DNA of 44,122 nucleotides from Pyrinomonadaceae bacterium (GTDB taxonomy: Bacteria > Acidobacteriota > Blastocatellia > Pyrinomonadales > Pyrinomonadaceae): assembly GCA_013812905.1 (NCBI GenBank), contig JACCSP010000014.1, positions 1 to 44,122 of the forward strand. The letters are read 5' to 3'. The notes beneath the pieces are model-generated. The model was not told the origin of the DNA, did no database searches, and saw only the letters and a list, made by a program, of their open reading frames with translations. Positions 35,238 through 43,569 of the stretch are shown here, in pieces. A program made the translations under genes and the position numbers. Each line of letters begins with the position of its first letter. Positions within the stretch are counted from its first letter, which is position 1.

Positions 35238-35897
35238 CTACCACCGCAATCGACCGAAGCGGTTGATGAAATAGAGCATGACCACAGCAATGAGAGATAC
35301 GATGATCGCCAGGGTAAATGCCTCGTTGTCCCGGCCCGCCTGCACCGCGTCATAAATAGCTACCGAAGCCGTTTGAGTTTTGCCCGGAATGTTGCCGGCG
35401 ATCATGATCGTTACGCCGAAGTCGCCCAGTGCGCGCGCGAAAGCCAGGGCTGTCGCTGCCAGTACACCGCGAGAGGCGAGCGGTAAGGTGACGCGAAAGA
35501 AAATCAGACGGTTGCTTAGTCCCAGGGTTCGCGCCGCAGCTTCAAGCTCCACACTCACTCCTTCAAACGCAGCGCGCAGACTCTTCGTGACCAGAGGTAA
35601 AGCGTGAATCGTAGCCGCGATGATCGCTGCTGTTACTGTGAACGTAAGCCGAATGCCGAAGCGGTTGTAAAGAAAACCACCTAATGAAGATCGGGTGCCG
35701 AGCAGAACGAGCAGGTAATAGCCGAGCACGGTTGGTGGCAGGACGAGCGGCAATGTAATCAAGGCATCGACCAGATTGCGCCCGGGAAAACGTTTGCGCG
35801 CCAGCAACCAGGCCAACGCCGAGCCTGCGATGAGCGCAATCAAAGTCGCTGCAGTCGCCACGGCGAATGATAATCGGATGGGAAACCAATCAATCAT
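35238..35897 (-). CDS. modB: molybdate ABC transporter permease ModB
   Basis: Inner-membrane permease of about 219 residues with five to six helices. The binding-protein-dependent transport signature (EAARTLGLSNRLIFFRVTLPLA) and LGDFGVTIMIAGNIPGKTQT are typical of ModB. It starts at ATG 35897; an upstream TTG at 35912 is also in frame. ModA and ModC are not adjacent, so they must be encoded elsewhere or this permease uses other partners. It follows the cyclase-family gene by 18 bases (or 3 with TTG) in an apparent operon. Confidence 0.92.
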   Translation of the reverse strand: MIDWFPIRLSFAVATAATLIALIAGSALAWLLARKRFPGRNLVDALITLPLVLPPTVLGYYLLVLLGTRSSLGGFLYNRFGIRLTFTVTAAIIAATIHALPLVTKSLRAAFEGVSVELEAAARTLGLSNRLIFFRVTLPLASRGVLAATALAFARALGDFGVTIMIAGNIPGKTQTASVAIYDAVQAGRDNEAFTLAIIVSLIAVVMLYFINRFGRLRW

Positions 35898-35915
35898 CCC
35901 GAAATAGTCCAAAGG

Positions 35916-36710
35916 CTAAGCCAAGATCGCAAGAATCCGCAGCGGCGCGCCGCTTCCGCCTTTGATTTTCATCGGTAGCGCGATTACCGAGAATCCCTTA
36001 GGCGGCAACCTGTCCAGGTTCGCGACGTTTTCGAAGGCGGGAATATTCTTGTCAAAGAGAATGCGATGGCTTTCGAAGAGGGTCGATTGTCCGTAGTCGA
36101 TGCTGGCTGTATCCAATCCGATGGCTTTGATCGATCGGTTAGCAGTTAGCCAACGAGCTGCCTCGGGGTGAAGCCCGGGAAAGTGAAGCCCCGCCACTGC
36201 TTCTGGACCACGTCCCTCCGTTCCCAAGTACCTCATGCGGTCTGGGTAGAACCTTCCGAAGCCGGTGCGCAACAGAAGAATAGAGCCTGTCGCCATTTTC
36301 CCATGCTTCTTTTCCCACGCCAGAAAGTCTCCAGTGGTGACCTGATAGTCAGAATTGTTTTCGCACTGCTTTGTGACGTCAACGAGAATGCCAGATCCCA
36401 TCAATTGTTCGAGCGGTATCTGATCGACCGTGTGGTGACCTTGAGAAAAATGAACCGGAGCGTCGAGGTGTGTCCCGCCATGCTCGGCGGCGGAATATTT
36501 GTACGCGGAATAGTAAAACCCTTTCCCAGTCACCCCTTCGAAGTCTTTCTCCAGATGAAAAGCTTCAGCCGTGGGCCAATAGACGGTTTCTGAATCAAAC
36601 GGGTACGATAGATCGACGATCGTGCCTGGTGGGAAACCGGCGCCGCGCCTTTGACCGACTGCAGCGGCAGTGACCAGGGTGAATGAAAGTATAAACGTGA
36701 GAGTTTTCAT
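35916..36710 (-). CDS. exported cyclase-family (kynurenine formamidase-like) hydrolase
   Basis: Protein of 264 residues with an N-terminal signal peptide (TFILSFTLVTAAAVG). The metal-binding motif HGGTHLDAPVHF at 77-88 matches the HxGTHxDxPxH of the cyclase family, which includes metal-dependent kynurenine formamidase. Other family blocks are VDLSYPFDSETVYWP, LLLRTGFG and GLDTASIDYGQ. Export to the periplasm makes a classical kynurenine role less likely. It is directly upstream of modB. Confidence 0.87.
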   Translation of the reverse strand: MKTLTFILSFTLVTAAAVGQRRGAGFPPGTIVDLSYPFDSETVYWPTAEAFHLEKDFEGVTGKGFYYSAYKYSAAEHGGTHLDAPVHFSQGHHTVDQIPLEQLMGSGILVDVTKQCENNSDYQVTTGDFLAWEKKHGKMATGSILLLRTGFGRFYPDRMRYLGTEGRGPEAVAGLHFPGLHPEAARWLTANRSIKAIGLDTASIDYGQSTLFESHRILFDKNIPAFENVANLDRLPPKGFSVIALPMKIKGGSGAPLRILAILA

Positions 36711-37101
36711 CTGCGATTCCCCTTAAGCGACAGCGTGTAGTTAGTGCTCAGGCATGTTAGCGCAGAGTGTGTATTGCGTGCATGCAAATTTCTTGAACCA
36801 TCATGTCTCACGACACCAGAAAGTTGGTGCTCGTATTACAGACCCGATCGCAAAAGTAGGGCTCCAGCCTCGCTAATTTCCAAATTACCGGAGGCCACTT
36901 TTTGGGGTTTTCATGAGATTCTCTATCGCTTCTCGGTCTGAATCGGGCGGGAGGCGAGGCGTCCTAACCAGACTGCATAAGTACCGAAAGATTGAGTGGT
37001 CTGGTTAACCCGCCCTCTTACAGCTACAATCGCCTGCCACAATTGTCCATGATAGCTCCGCGGTCTGTGTATCTTACCGAACCAGACTGCAAAAGGACCC
37101 T
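36711..37101. other. divergent control region, cyclase gene / acyl-CoA dehydrogenase gene
   Basis: This 391-base stretch has no gene. Its main feature is a set of AACCAGACTGCA repeats close to the dehydrogenase start, listed separately. The remainder should hold the promoter of the cyclase-modB operon. Confidence 0.5.
36965..37091. promoter_or_regulatory. repeated AACCAGACTGCA motif, possible operator
   Basis: AACCAGACTGCA occurs at 36966-36977 and again at 37080-37091, 10 bases before the acyl-CoA dehydrogenase ATG. TAACCAGAC (36965-36973) is also repeated in inverted form as GTCTGGTTA (36999-37007). Two direct copies plus one inverted half fit a regulator that loops or covers the promoter. 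The regulator is not in the window. Confidence 0.6.
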
Positions 37102-38286
37102 ATGATCGATTTCAGCGTTCCGTCCGAACTGGAAACGACGCGCGATCGCGTCGCCGACTTCATGCAACAGCATGTCTATCCCAACGAAAGCAAAATGGTT
37201 GAGCATGAAGGTCTGCCGGTCGATTTAGAAAGTGAATTGCAATGTAAAGTGAAAGCAGAGCGTCTGTGGGCGCCAAATCTGCCGGGAGAGTGGGGCGGGA
37301 TGGGAATCGGTTTTATAGGGCAGGCCCTGGTCAATGAGATTATCGGCAGGTCGGTCATCGCTCCGCGTATTTTTGGTTCCGCGGCGCCGGATGCCGGGAA
37401 TGCCGAGTTGTTACTGCTCGCCGCAACTCCTGAACAGAAAGAGCGCTTCCTGCGCCCTCTGGCCTCTGGTGAAGTACGCTCGTGCTTTGCCATGACTGAA
37501 CCTGAGGTGGCGGGCTCGGATCCCACCGGGCTGCGCACTACGGCCCTGCGCGACGGGGATGAGTGGGTTATTGACGGGCACAAGTGGTTTATCAGTGGCG
37601 CTATCGGGTCTGCATTTGCAATCGTCATGGCCGTGACCGATAGGACTGCGGATTCACACAGCCGCGCCAGCATGATTCTTGTCCCCACAGAAACACCGGG
37701 TTTTAAGATTGTCCGGGCTGTGCCCGTGATGGGGTCAGGGGGCGTCGGCGGCCACTGCGAGATTCGCTTCGAAAACTGTCGTGTTCCGATGAGCAATCTC
37801 CTTGGCGAAATCGGACAAGGTTTTAAATTGGCGCAGGCGCGCCTGGGTCCGGGACGAATTCAGCACTGCATGCGCTGGGTTGGTGCCGCCCAACGCAGTC
37901 TGGAGATGATGTGCCGCTATGCTCTTAAGCGGCAATCGTTCGGCGAACCCCTGGCGAAAAAAGGGACGGTACAAAACTGGATTGCTGACTCGACTGCAGA
38001 GATCACTGCCTTTCGTTTGATGACGCTGAAGGCTGCCTGGATGTTAGATCGCGGCGAGGATGCGCGAATCGAGATTTCGCTGATCAAGTTTTTTGGAGCC
38101 CGCGTGCTGCACGACGTCATTGACAGGGCAATCCAGGTCCATGGCGCACTCGGCTACTCCAAAGACACGCCCCTCGAGATGTTCTATCGCGATGCCCGGG
38201 CCACCAGAATTTACGATGGCCCCGACGAAGTTCACCGGCAAGTGGTGGCGCAGCGCATACTCAAAACTTTCAAGCGCGAGGCTTAG
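37102..38286 (+). CDS. acyl-CoA dehydrogenase, ACAD10/11-LvaC type
   Basis: FAD-dependent dehydrogenase of 394 residues. Typical blocks are [21 protein letters not shown] (FAD and acyl site), [20 protein letters not shown] and [38 protein letters not shown]. In classical enzymes the catalytic base is the Glu of I-Y-E-G; here the position reads IYDGPDEVH, with Asp at 372. This DGPDEVH ending is the one found in ACAD10/ACAD11-like enzymes, which act on 4-phosphorylated acyl-CoA instead of plain acyl-CoA. The APH-like kinase encoded 11 bases downstream supports that assignment. Confidence 0.9.
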   Translation: MIDFSVPSELETTRDRVADFMQQHVYPNESKMVEHEGLPVDLESELQCKVKAERLWAPNLPGEWGGMGIGFIGQALVNEIIGRSVIAPRIFGSAAPDAGNAELLLLAATPEQKERFLRPLASGEVRSCFAMTEPEVAGSDPTGLRTTALRDGDEWVIDGHKWFISGAIGSAFAIVMAVTDRTADSHSRASMILVPTETPGFKIVRAVPVMGSGGVGGHCEIRFENCRVPMSNLLGEIGQGFKLAQARLGPGRIQHCMRWVGAAQRSLEMMCRYALKRQSFGEPLAKKGTVQNWIADSTAEITAFRLMTLKAAWMLDRGEDARIEISLIKFFGARVLHDVIDRAIQVHGALGYSKDTPLEMFYRDARATRIYDGPDEVHRQVVAQRILKTFKREA

Positions 38287-38297
38287 TTCGACCGTAC

Positions 38298-39389
38298 ATG
38301 ACCGCGAGAAATGACAGCGTTGCCGTAAGAGCCGGCGAGGAATTGGATGTCGCAGCTTTGGCTGCTTACTTGCGAGATCAGCTTGCCGAACAATTGTCAG
38401 GAGTTGATCCGGATGCAACATTCGAAATTGAACAGTTTCCCGGTGGACATTCAAATCTCACTTACCTGATTCGTTACGGCGATCAGGAGTTTGTGCTGCG
38501 CCGCCCTCCGGTTGGGCCTGTGGCGCCGACAGCGCACGACATGCCGCGCGAGTACAAATTTCTCTCTGTAGTTAATCCTCATTTTCCCCTCGCACCTAAA
38601 CCCATCTTACTCTGCGAAGACACATCCATCATCGGTGTGCCATTTTATCTCATGGAACGACGACGGGGATTCATTGTCCGCTCCAGCGTCCCGAACGAAA
38701 TTAGTGAGAATCTCGCGTTGCGCAGGCATCTAAGTAGGGCAGTAGTCGATACTCTGGTGGCGCTTCACGCGGTGGACATTCACTCTGCACGTATCGTAGA
38801 CCTTGGGAAGCCAGAGGGTTTTGTCGCTCGCCAGATTCGTGGGTGGGCTGACCGCTGGGAGCGTTCAAAGACCGGTGAACTGGCGGAGATGGATAGGGTG
38901 CTCAGTTGGCTGCGCGAGCGGGTTCCCCCCGGCGTTGAGGCCGGTGCTCAGCACGCCACGATCGTGCACAACGACTTCAAACTGGACAACTTAATGTTCG
39001 ATGAGCGAGATCCCTCGCGGATAGTCGCTGTGCTTGACTGGGAGATGTGTACGGTGGGCGATCCTCTTGTAGATCTGGGACTCGCCCTCAGCTACTGGAC
39101 AATGCTAGGAGGTGACCGCAAGAGTTCACTGCGCGCTGTAACGAATGGTCCGGGTTGGATGACGCGCGAAGAGATTATTGAGCGCTATGAGACGATGACA
39201 GGCCGGGATCTCTCTCGAATTGCTTTCTATGAAACTTTCGCCCACTTTAAGGTCGCAGTAGTGATTCAGCAAATCTACTTTCGTTACGTGCAGGGTCAGA
39301 CGCATGACAAGCGCTTTCGCAACTTCGACAGTCTGGTGCGTGAACTAGTAAGTGAAGCATTGGAGTTGGCTAAACGTTCGGGAATTTGA
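38298..39389 (+). CDS. APH-like kinase, ACAD10/11-LvaA type
   Basis: Aminoglycoside-phosphotransferase-fold kinase of 363 residues. The catalytic loop is HNDFKLDN at 224-231 and the metal-binding motif is DWEM at 247-250. The N-terminal region reads [14 protein letters not shown], the nucleotide-binding glycine loop of this subfamily. It is encoded immediately after an ACAD10/11-like dehydrogenase. In mammalian ACAD10/11 the two are fused, and in Pseudomonas LvaA they are separate; LvaA phosphorylates the 4-hydroxyl of 4-hydroxyacyl-CoA. Antibiotic resistance is therefore an unlikely role. The assignment is based on motif and context. Confidence 0.9.
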   Translation: MTARNDSVAVRAGEELDVAALAAYLRDQLAEQLSGVDPDATFEIEQFPGGHSNLTYLIRYGDQEFVLRRPPVGPVAPTAHDMPREYKFLSVVNPHFPLAPKPILLCEDTSIIGVPFYLMERRRGFIVRSSVPNEISENLALRRHLSRAVVDTLVALHAVDIHSARIVDLGKPEGFVARQIRGWADRWERSKTGELAEMDRVLSWLRERVPPGVEAGAQHATIVHNDFKLDNLMFDERDPSRIVAVLDWEMCTVGDPLVDLGLALSYWTMLGGDRKSSLRAVTNGPGWMTREEIIERYETMTGRDLSRIAFYETFAHFKVAVVIQQIYFRYVQGQTHDKRFRNFDSLVRELVSEALELAKRSGI

Positions 39390-39436
39390 GTTTTTCGAGC
39401 GTAGAGTTTTGTAAAAACCTAAAAGGGCCCACGCTA

Positions 39437-39539
39437 ATTCGCAGGGCGCGAAGGGGGCAAAACGGAGCGCCACCCGCTGAAGCTGCAAATGGGGCTTGAG
39501 TAACTGCGAATCCTGAGCGGGGCGCAGTCCGCTTTGCCC
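39437..39539. repeat. interleaved inverted repeats before birA
   Basis: A 24-base left arm at 39455-39478 and a right arm at 39516-39539 form an imperfect inverted repeat, with cores GGGCAAA/TTTGCCC, CGGA/TCCG and CCGCT/AGCGG, around a 37-base loop. A second pair, ATTCGCAG (39437-39444) and CTGCGAAT (39504-39511), crosses the first. The crossing order is that of a pseudoknot or of two alternative hairpins. It lies 48 bases past the kinase stop and 62 before birA. Confidence 0.65.
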
Positions 39540-39600
39540 GTTCCTTACCTGCAAGTTAACTGGGGTTGCGCCGTTACTTCCAGGGTTCTAACAACGATCG

Positions 39601-40368
39601 ATGTCAGAGCTTGCCCTACAAATCCTACGCTTCGATTCGTTGCCTTCGACAAATCTTGAGGCCGCCCGGCGGGCCATTGACGGCGCTGCGGAAGGTCTTT
39701 GCGTTGTAGCGAGTGAGCAGACTGCGGGCCGCGGCCGATTGCATCGGCTCTGGGTCTCGCCGAAGGGCGCGGGTTTGTATTTTAGTATTGTCTTGAGGCC
39801 GCGAATCCCTCAAAGCAGTTGGCCGTTGATACCTCTGACTGCCGCCCTCGCTGTGCATGATGTTCTGCTTGAAGGGTATTCACTGAAGGCAGACATCAAG
39901 TGGCCCAACGACATCCTCTCAAGCAATCGCAAACTTTGCGGGATACTGGCGGAGACTGTGGACACAACGATAGGGCGTGCCCTCGTGCTAGGGATCGGTA
40001 TTAATCTCACGAGCTCAGCATTTCCCCCTGAACTGCACGAGATTGCTACTTCGGTGCAATTAGAGACAGGCAAGGTTCCGGGCTTAGAAAATGTCTTGCA
40101 AAATCTGCTGCTTGCGTTCCAGCAGCGTTATGAGATGTTGCAGTCGCTGCGTGGTGGAGAAGAGATCCTTCTTGAATGGTCGGTTCGATCCTCCTATGCG
40201 AGCGGAAAAAGAATACGAGTGGTCAACGGGCAGGCAGTCCTCGAAGGGATGACGCGAGGGCTTGAGAGCGATGGCGCGCTGCGAGTGGAAACCGATAAGG
40301 GCGAGATCGAGATTGTTCGAGCCGGAGATGTTACCGAACTGCGCCCACTCGATGTATCTCGGGACTAG
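39601..40368 (+). CDS. birA: biotin--[acetyl-CoA-carboxylase] ligase BirA
   Basis: Biotin protein ligase of 255 residues that adenylates biotin and attaches it to carboxylase carrier domains. The biotin/AMP loop is TAGRGRLHRLWVS at 41-53, and KWPND is at 100-104. The GILAET and LGIGIN motifs follow. The N-terminal DNA-binding domain of bifunctional BirA is absent, so it is a catalytic-only ligase. The small C-terminal domain is present. It sits upstream of coaX, a frequent neighbour, with a glycosyltransferase gene between. Confidence 0.94.
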   Translation: MSELALQILRFDSLPSTNLEAARRAIDGAAEGLCVVASEQTAGRGRLHRLWVSPKGAGLYFSIVLRPRIPQSSWPLIPLTAALAVHDVLLEGYSLKADIKWPNDILSSNRKLCGILAETVDTTIGRALVLGIGINLTSSAFPPELHEIATSVQLETGKVPGLENVLQNLLLAFQQRYEMLQSLRGGEEILLEWSVRSSYASGKRIRVVNGQAVLEGMTRGLESDGALRVETDKGEIEIVRAGDVTELRPLDVSRD

Positions 40369-40578
40369 CTTCGTAGGGACCAAATGTTTAATGAAAACGG
40401 TCTTTTAGGACATTTCTCAGCTCCCTAAGAGCGCAATGTTCTTCTCAACAGGCCATCATGGGCAGGGACCTTTGGCTTCTAACGGAGGCTGGTCGTTGAG
40501 TCGACAGCCACTTCTATTAACGTTGAGCTCCTCTGGAACTAGGTCAACCTAAGTCTCAAGGAACTATTAGGAGAAGCC

Positions 40579-41904
40579 ATGCGCCGCAGCAAACGCATCG
40601 TGTTATCAACCTTCGGTTCGCTTGGTGACATCCATCCGTACATGGCGATTGCCCTCGAACTCCAGGCGCGGGGCCATGACCCCGTGATCGCCACCAGCAG
40701 CCTGTATCGGGAAAAGATTGAAGGCGCGGGACTGAGTTTCGCGGCGATGCGACCTGATCTGCCACCGCCCAGGGAACAAGATCAGGAGATGATGGACAGA
40801 ATCATGGAGCCTAAGTCTGGTCCGAAATATTTAATGGAAGAACTTATTTTCCCTTACGTGCGCGAGGGCTATGCCGACCTGATGCAAGCCTCCGAGGGAG
40901 CTGATCTGCTGGTAACTCATCCAATCACGTTCGCTGGGCCGCTCGTGGCGCGAACGACGGGAATACCCTGGATTTCTACCGTACTCGCTCCGCTCTCGTT
41001 TTTCTCAGCTTACGATCCACCCATGCCCCCATTTTGGCCATGGTTGAATAAACTCCGGCTGCTGGGCCCGCGTTTTATGAAATCGTTTATGGATTTAGTA
41101 AAGCGGAATTATCGTGCAAAGCCGGTAGATGAACTTCGAAAGGAGTTGGGCATTCCCGATTTTGGAAATCCAGCTTTTGATGGGCAACACTCGCCTGGGC
41201 TCGTGCTTGCCCTCTTTTCTAAACACTTCGCCGGCCCGCAGGCTGATTGGCCGCGGCAAACTCAGATTACCGGTTTTCCCTTCTACGATGGGCAGCACGA
41301 GAATGTCATGCCTCCGGAGTTGTTCGAGTTCCTCAACTCAGGTGCGGCGCCTATCGTGTTCACCCTCGGGTCGTCGGCTGTCTGGGTGGCGCGGGATTTC
41401 TTCCATGAGAGTATTGCCGCGGCGAAAAAGCTGGGACATCGGCGCGCTGTCTTGTTGATCGGCGACGAGCGCAACCGTCCCCAGGAGCCTTTGCCCCCGG
41501 AGATGATTGCCGTCGATTATGCTCCGTTTGAATCACTCCTTGATCGCGGGTGCGTCATTGTCCACCATGGCGGAGTGGGTACCACCTCCCAGGGACTTCG
41601 TGCCGGTATTCCCACGTTGATCGTGCCCTTTGCTTTCGATCAGTCTGACAATGCGGCGCACGCTGCCCGACTCGGAACTAGCCGTACTCTTTACCGGAGT
41701 GTCTACAAGGCCGAACGGGTGGCGAAAGAACTCGACAACTTGCTGAGCAAGCCTCAGTATGCGGTGAAAGCCAGGGAAGTCGGTGCATGCCTGCGCAGCG
41801 AAAATGGAGCGGCCACCGCGTCGGACTTGATAGAGGAGTTCTTGAGCGGCTGGCGGAGAAAAAAAACGGCAACCGAAGATCTCACCTATGCTTCTCGTAA
41901 TTGA
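40579..41904 (+). CDS. UGT-type (GT1-like) glycosyltransferase
   Basis: Protein of 441 residues with a GT-B fold. The N-terminal block STFGSLGDIHPYMAIALELQARGHDP is typical of macrolide/sterol-glycosyltransferase relatives. The nucleotide-sugar donor motif near the C-terminus is VHHGGVGTTSQGLRAGIPTLIVPFAFDQSDNA, with the HHGG and DQ residues of family GT1. Likely acceptors are lipids, sterol-like molecules or secondary metabolites; the sequence does not decide. AGGAG lies 5 bases before the ATG. Its end overlaps the coaX start by 17 bases, so the two are translationally coupled. Confidence 0.9.
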   Translation: MRRSKRIVLSTFGSLGDIHPYMAIALELQARGHDPVIATSSLYREKIEGAGLSFAAMRPDLPPPREQDQEMMDRIMEPKSGPKYLMEELIFPYVREGYADLMQASEGADLLVTHPITFAGPLVARTTGIPWISTVLAPLSFFSAYDPPMPPFWPWLNKLRLLGPRFMKSFMDLVKRNYRAKPVDELRKELGIPDFGNPAFDGQHSPGLVLALFSKHFAGPQADWPRQTQITGFPFYDGQHENVMPPELFEFLNSGAAPIVFTLGSSAVWVARDFFHESIAAAKKLGHRRAVLLIGDERNRPQEPLPPEMIAVDYAPFESLLDRGCVIVHHGGVGTTSQGLRAGIPTLIVPFAFDQSDNAAHAARLGTSRTLYRSVYKAERVAKELDNLLSKPQYAVKAREVGACLRSENGAATASDLIEEFLSGWRRKKTATEDLTYASRN

Positions 41905-42691
41905 CGTTGGAAATACCAATACTTCTTTGGGCGTCTACCGTGGTTCCGAGCTGGTAGCCCATTGGCGCCTGACCACAAATCGCGCACGAACCGTTGATGA
42001 GTATGGTGTTCACGCGCGCAACCTGTTTGAGCTGGCCAGCCTCGACTTCAAAGCCATCGACGCTATCGCAATCGCCTCGGTAGTACCGCCGTTAAACTAC
42101 ACATTGAAGACGATGGCCGAGACCTACTTCCACTTAACGCCATTCTTCGTGGACAACACGGTCGACTCCGGAGTCCAAATTCTTTACGAACCAGCGGCGG
42201 ATGTGGGTGCCGACAGAATTGTAGATGCGGCCGCTGCCATCCATAAGTATGGCTCGCCCTGTATCGTCGTCGACTTTGGCACCGCCACCACTTTCAATGC
42301 AATCAACGCGCGAGGCGAATACCTTGGCGGTGTTATTACTCCGGGAATCATGATTTCGTCCGACGCGTTATTTGATCGGACGGCGAAGCTGCCGCGCGTG
42401 GACATCAAGCGACCGCAGAAAGTTATCGGGTCATCAACAATAAGCGCGATGCAGTCAGGGCTCTATCATGGCTACGTGGGGCTGGTTGATGGTGTCCTGC
42501 GCAAGATGATCGAGGAAATGGGTGGTAAGGCCCGAGTGATTGCTACTGGTGGACTGGCCCCTTTGATTGCCACCGGTTCGGAGTTTATTGAGCTGGTTGA
42601 TGACACCCTGACGTTGGAGGGGCTGAGACTGGTGTATGAACGGAATGCTAAGTCAGTGTCCAATGTCCAACGTCCAATGTCCAAAGTCTAG
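41888..42691 (+). CDS. coaX: type III pantothenate kinase CoaX
   Basis: First step of coenzyme A synthesis: phosphorylation of pantothenate. The ASKHA-fold motifs are DVGNTNT at 6-12, GADRIVDA and DFGTATTFN, together with GGVITPGI. The length of 267 residues fits the family, except that the last roughly 10 residues (SNVQRPMSKV) are encoded by a 7-bp repeat array and probably replace or extend the natural end. The start overlaps the upstream glycosyltransferase gene by 17 bases. Confidence 0.95.
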   Translation: MLLVIDVGNTNTSLGVYRGSELVAHWRLTTNRARTVDEYGVHARNLFELASLDFKAIDAIAIASVVPPLNYTLKTMAETYFHLTPFFVDNTVDSGVQILYEPAADVGADRIVDAAAAIHKYGSPCIVVDFGTATTFNAINARGEYLGGVITPGIMISSDALFDRTAKLPRVDIKRPQKVIGSSTISAMQSGLYHGYVGLVDGVLRKMIEEMGGKARVIATGGLAPLIATGSEFIELVDDTLTLEGLRLVYERNAKSVSNVQRPMSKV

Positions 42692-42699
42692 AATCCAGA
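42658..42699 (+). repeat. heptamer array, left arm of pair B (GTCCAAT units)
   Basis: Units in register: GTCCAAT, GTCCAAC, GTCCAAT, GTCCAAA, GTCTAGA, ATCCAGA. The first four are near-identical and the last two decayed. They encode the final residues and the stop codon (TAG within GTCTAGA) of coaX. The array faces the TTGGACT array 32 bases downstream. Confidence 0.9.
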
Positions 42700-42731
42700 G
42701 TCGAAGAGTTTAATCGGCTTGTAGTGTGACA

Positions 42732-42780
42732 TTGGACTTTGGACTTTGGACCTTGGACCTTTGACCTTTGACCTTGGACT
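42732..42780 (+). repeat. heptamer array, right arm of pair B (TTGGACT units)
   Basis: Seven consecutive 7-bp units: TTGGACT, TTGGACT, TTGGACC, TTGGACC, TTTGACC, TTTGACC, TTGGACT. It is complementary to the array at 42658-42699 and could form a long hairpin with it. The in-frame TTG codons at 42768, 42774 and 42780 are the only nearby starts for the following gene. Confidence 0.92.
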
Positions 42781-43508
42781 TGAATTACTTCAATTACTTC
42801 ACCGAAATCGAAGACGCCTTTATTCGTCGCCGCGGTAAGCATCTGCTACTCAGCCCAATGGACTGGGCCCTGATCGAGAGTTGGAAGGCGATCAACGTCC
42901 CGCTGCATGTCGCTTTGCGCGGGATCGAGAGGGCTTTCGACTCATGGGAAGCAAAGTCCAGGAAGCGTAGCGTCAAGTCCCTTCTTTATTGCCAGGAAGA
43001 AGTCGAGGCTCAGTACGCCGAGTGGTTGGAGTCTCGCGTGGGAGCCGAAGCGGGTGGTGACAATGAGCCGGCCGCCGCCGGAAATGAGGATGATGGTTTG
43101 CCATTTCCTCGGCAGACAATTCTGGAACACTTGCGGCGAGGAAGGTCAGCTCTGGTGCAGACGTTCGGAGAACGAAAACAACTGCACGAAAATGACTTCA
43201 CCGACGCGCTGATGCGGGCTGCCAGTCTGCTGGAAGTGTTGGAGTGCGACTTCAAGCAGTCAGCCACGGCGGATGCGCAAAAACTCGAAGTCTCACTTAC
43301 CGGGCTGGAGCGAATGTTGAGCGATGCAATTCGTTCGGTTGTTACGCCAACGCAACTCGAGGCAGTTACGAGAGAAGTCAAAGATCAGTTGCGGCCATAT
43401 CGCAAGCACATGGACGCTACCGTCTATGAACAGACTTTCGATAACTTGCTGCTAAAGCGTCTGCGGGAGCAGTTTGCAGTGCCGCGGCTTAGTCTGTTTT
43501 ATATTTAG
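42768..43508 (+). CDS. conserved protein of unknown function
   Basis: Soluble protein of about 246 residues, mostly helical. It has no signal or membrane segment. An N-terminal helical region (NYFNYFTEIEDAFIRRRGKHLLLSPMDWALIESW and after) precedes a Glu/Ala/Gly linker near residue 95 and a second helical domain. I do not recognise a family. No ATG occurs before residue 30, so the start must be one of the TTG codons inside the heptamer array (42768, 42774, 42780) or further in. It is followed 61 bases later by an RNA methyltransferase gene on the same strand. Confidence 0.7.
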   Translation: MTLDLNYFNYFTEIEDAFIRRRGKHLLLSPMDWALIESWKAINVPLHVALRGIERAFDSWEAKSRKRSVKSLLYCQEEVEAQYAEWLESRVGAEAGGDNEPAAAGNEDDGLPFPRQTILEHLRRGRSALVQTFGERKQLHENDFTDALMRAASLLEVLECDFKQSATADAQKLEVSLTGLERMLSDAIRSVVTPTQLEAVTREVKDQLRPYRKHMDATVYEQTFDNLLLKRLREQFAVPRLSLFYI

Positions 43509-43569
43509 GCACTCAGAGTTCGCTGAGCGCCACGTCCGTTGGTTCGCGTTACACTGTTAGGCAAAAAAA

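Noticed and set aside
38298-39389. APH-fold gene as an aminoglycoside resistance gene
   Set aside because: The fold is shared, but the context with an ACAD10/11-type dehydrogenase and the sequence type point to acyl-CoA metabolism.
42658-42780. Heptamer arrays as a CRISPR array
   Set aside because: The units are contiguous 7-mers without spacers, and the two arrays are inverted relative to each other.
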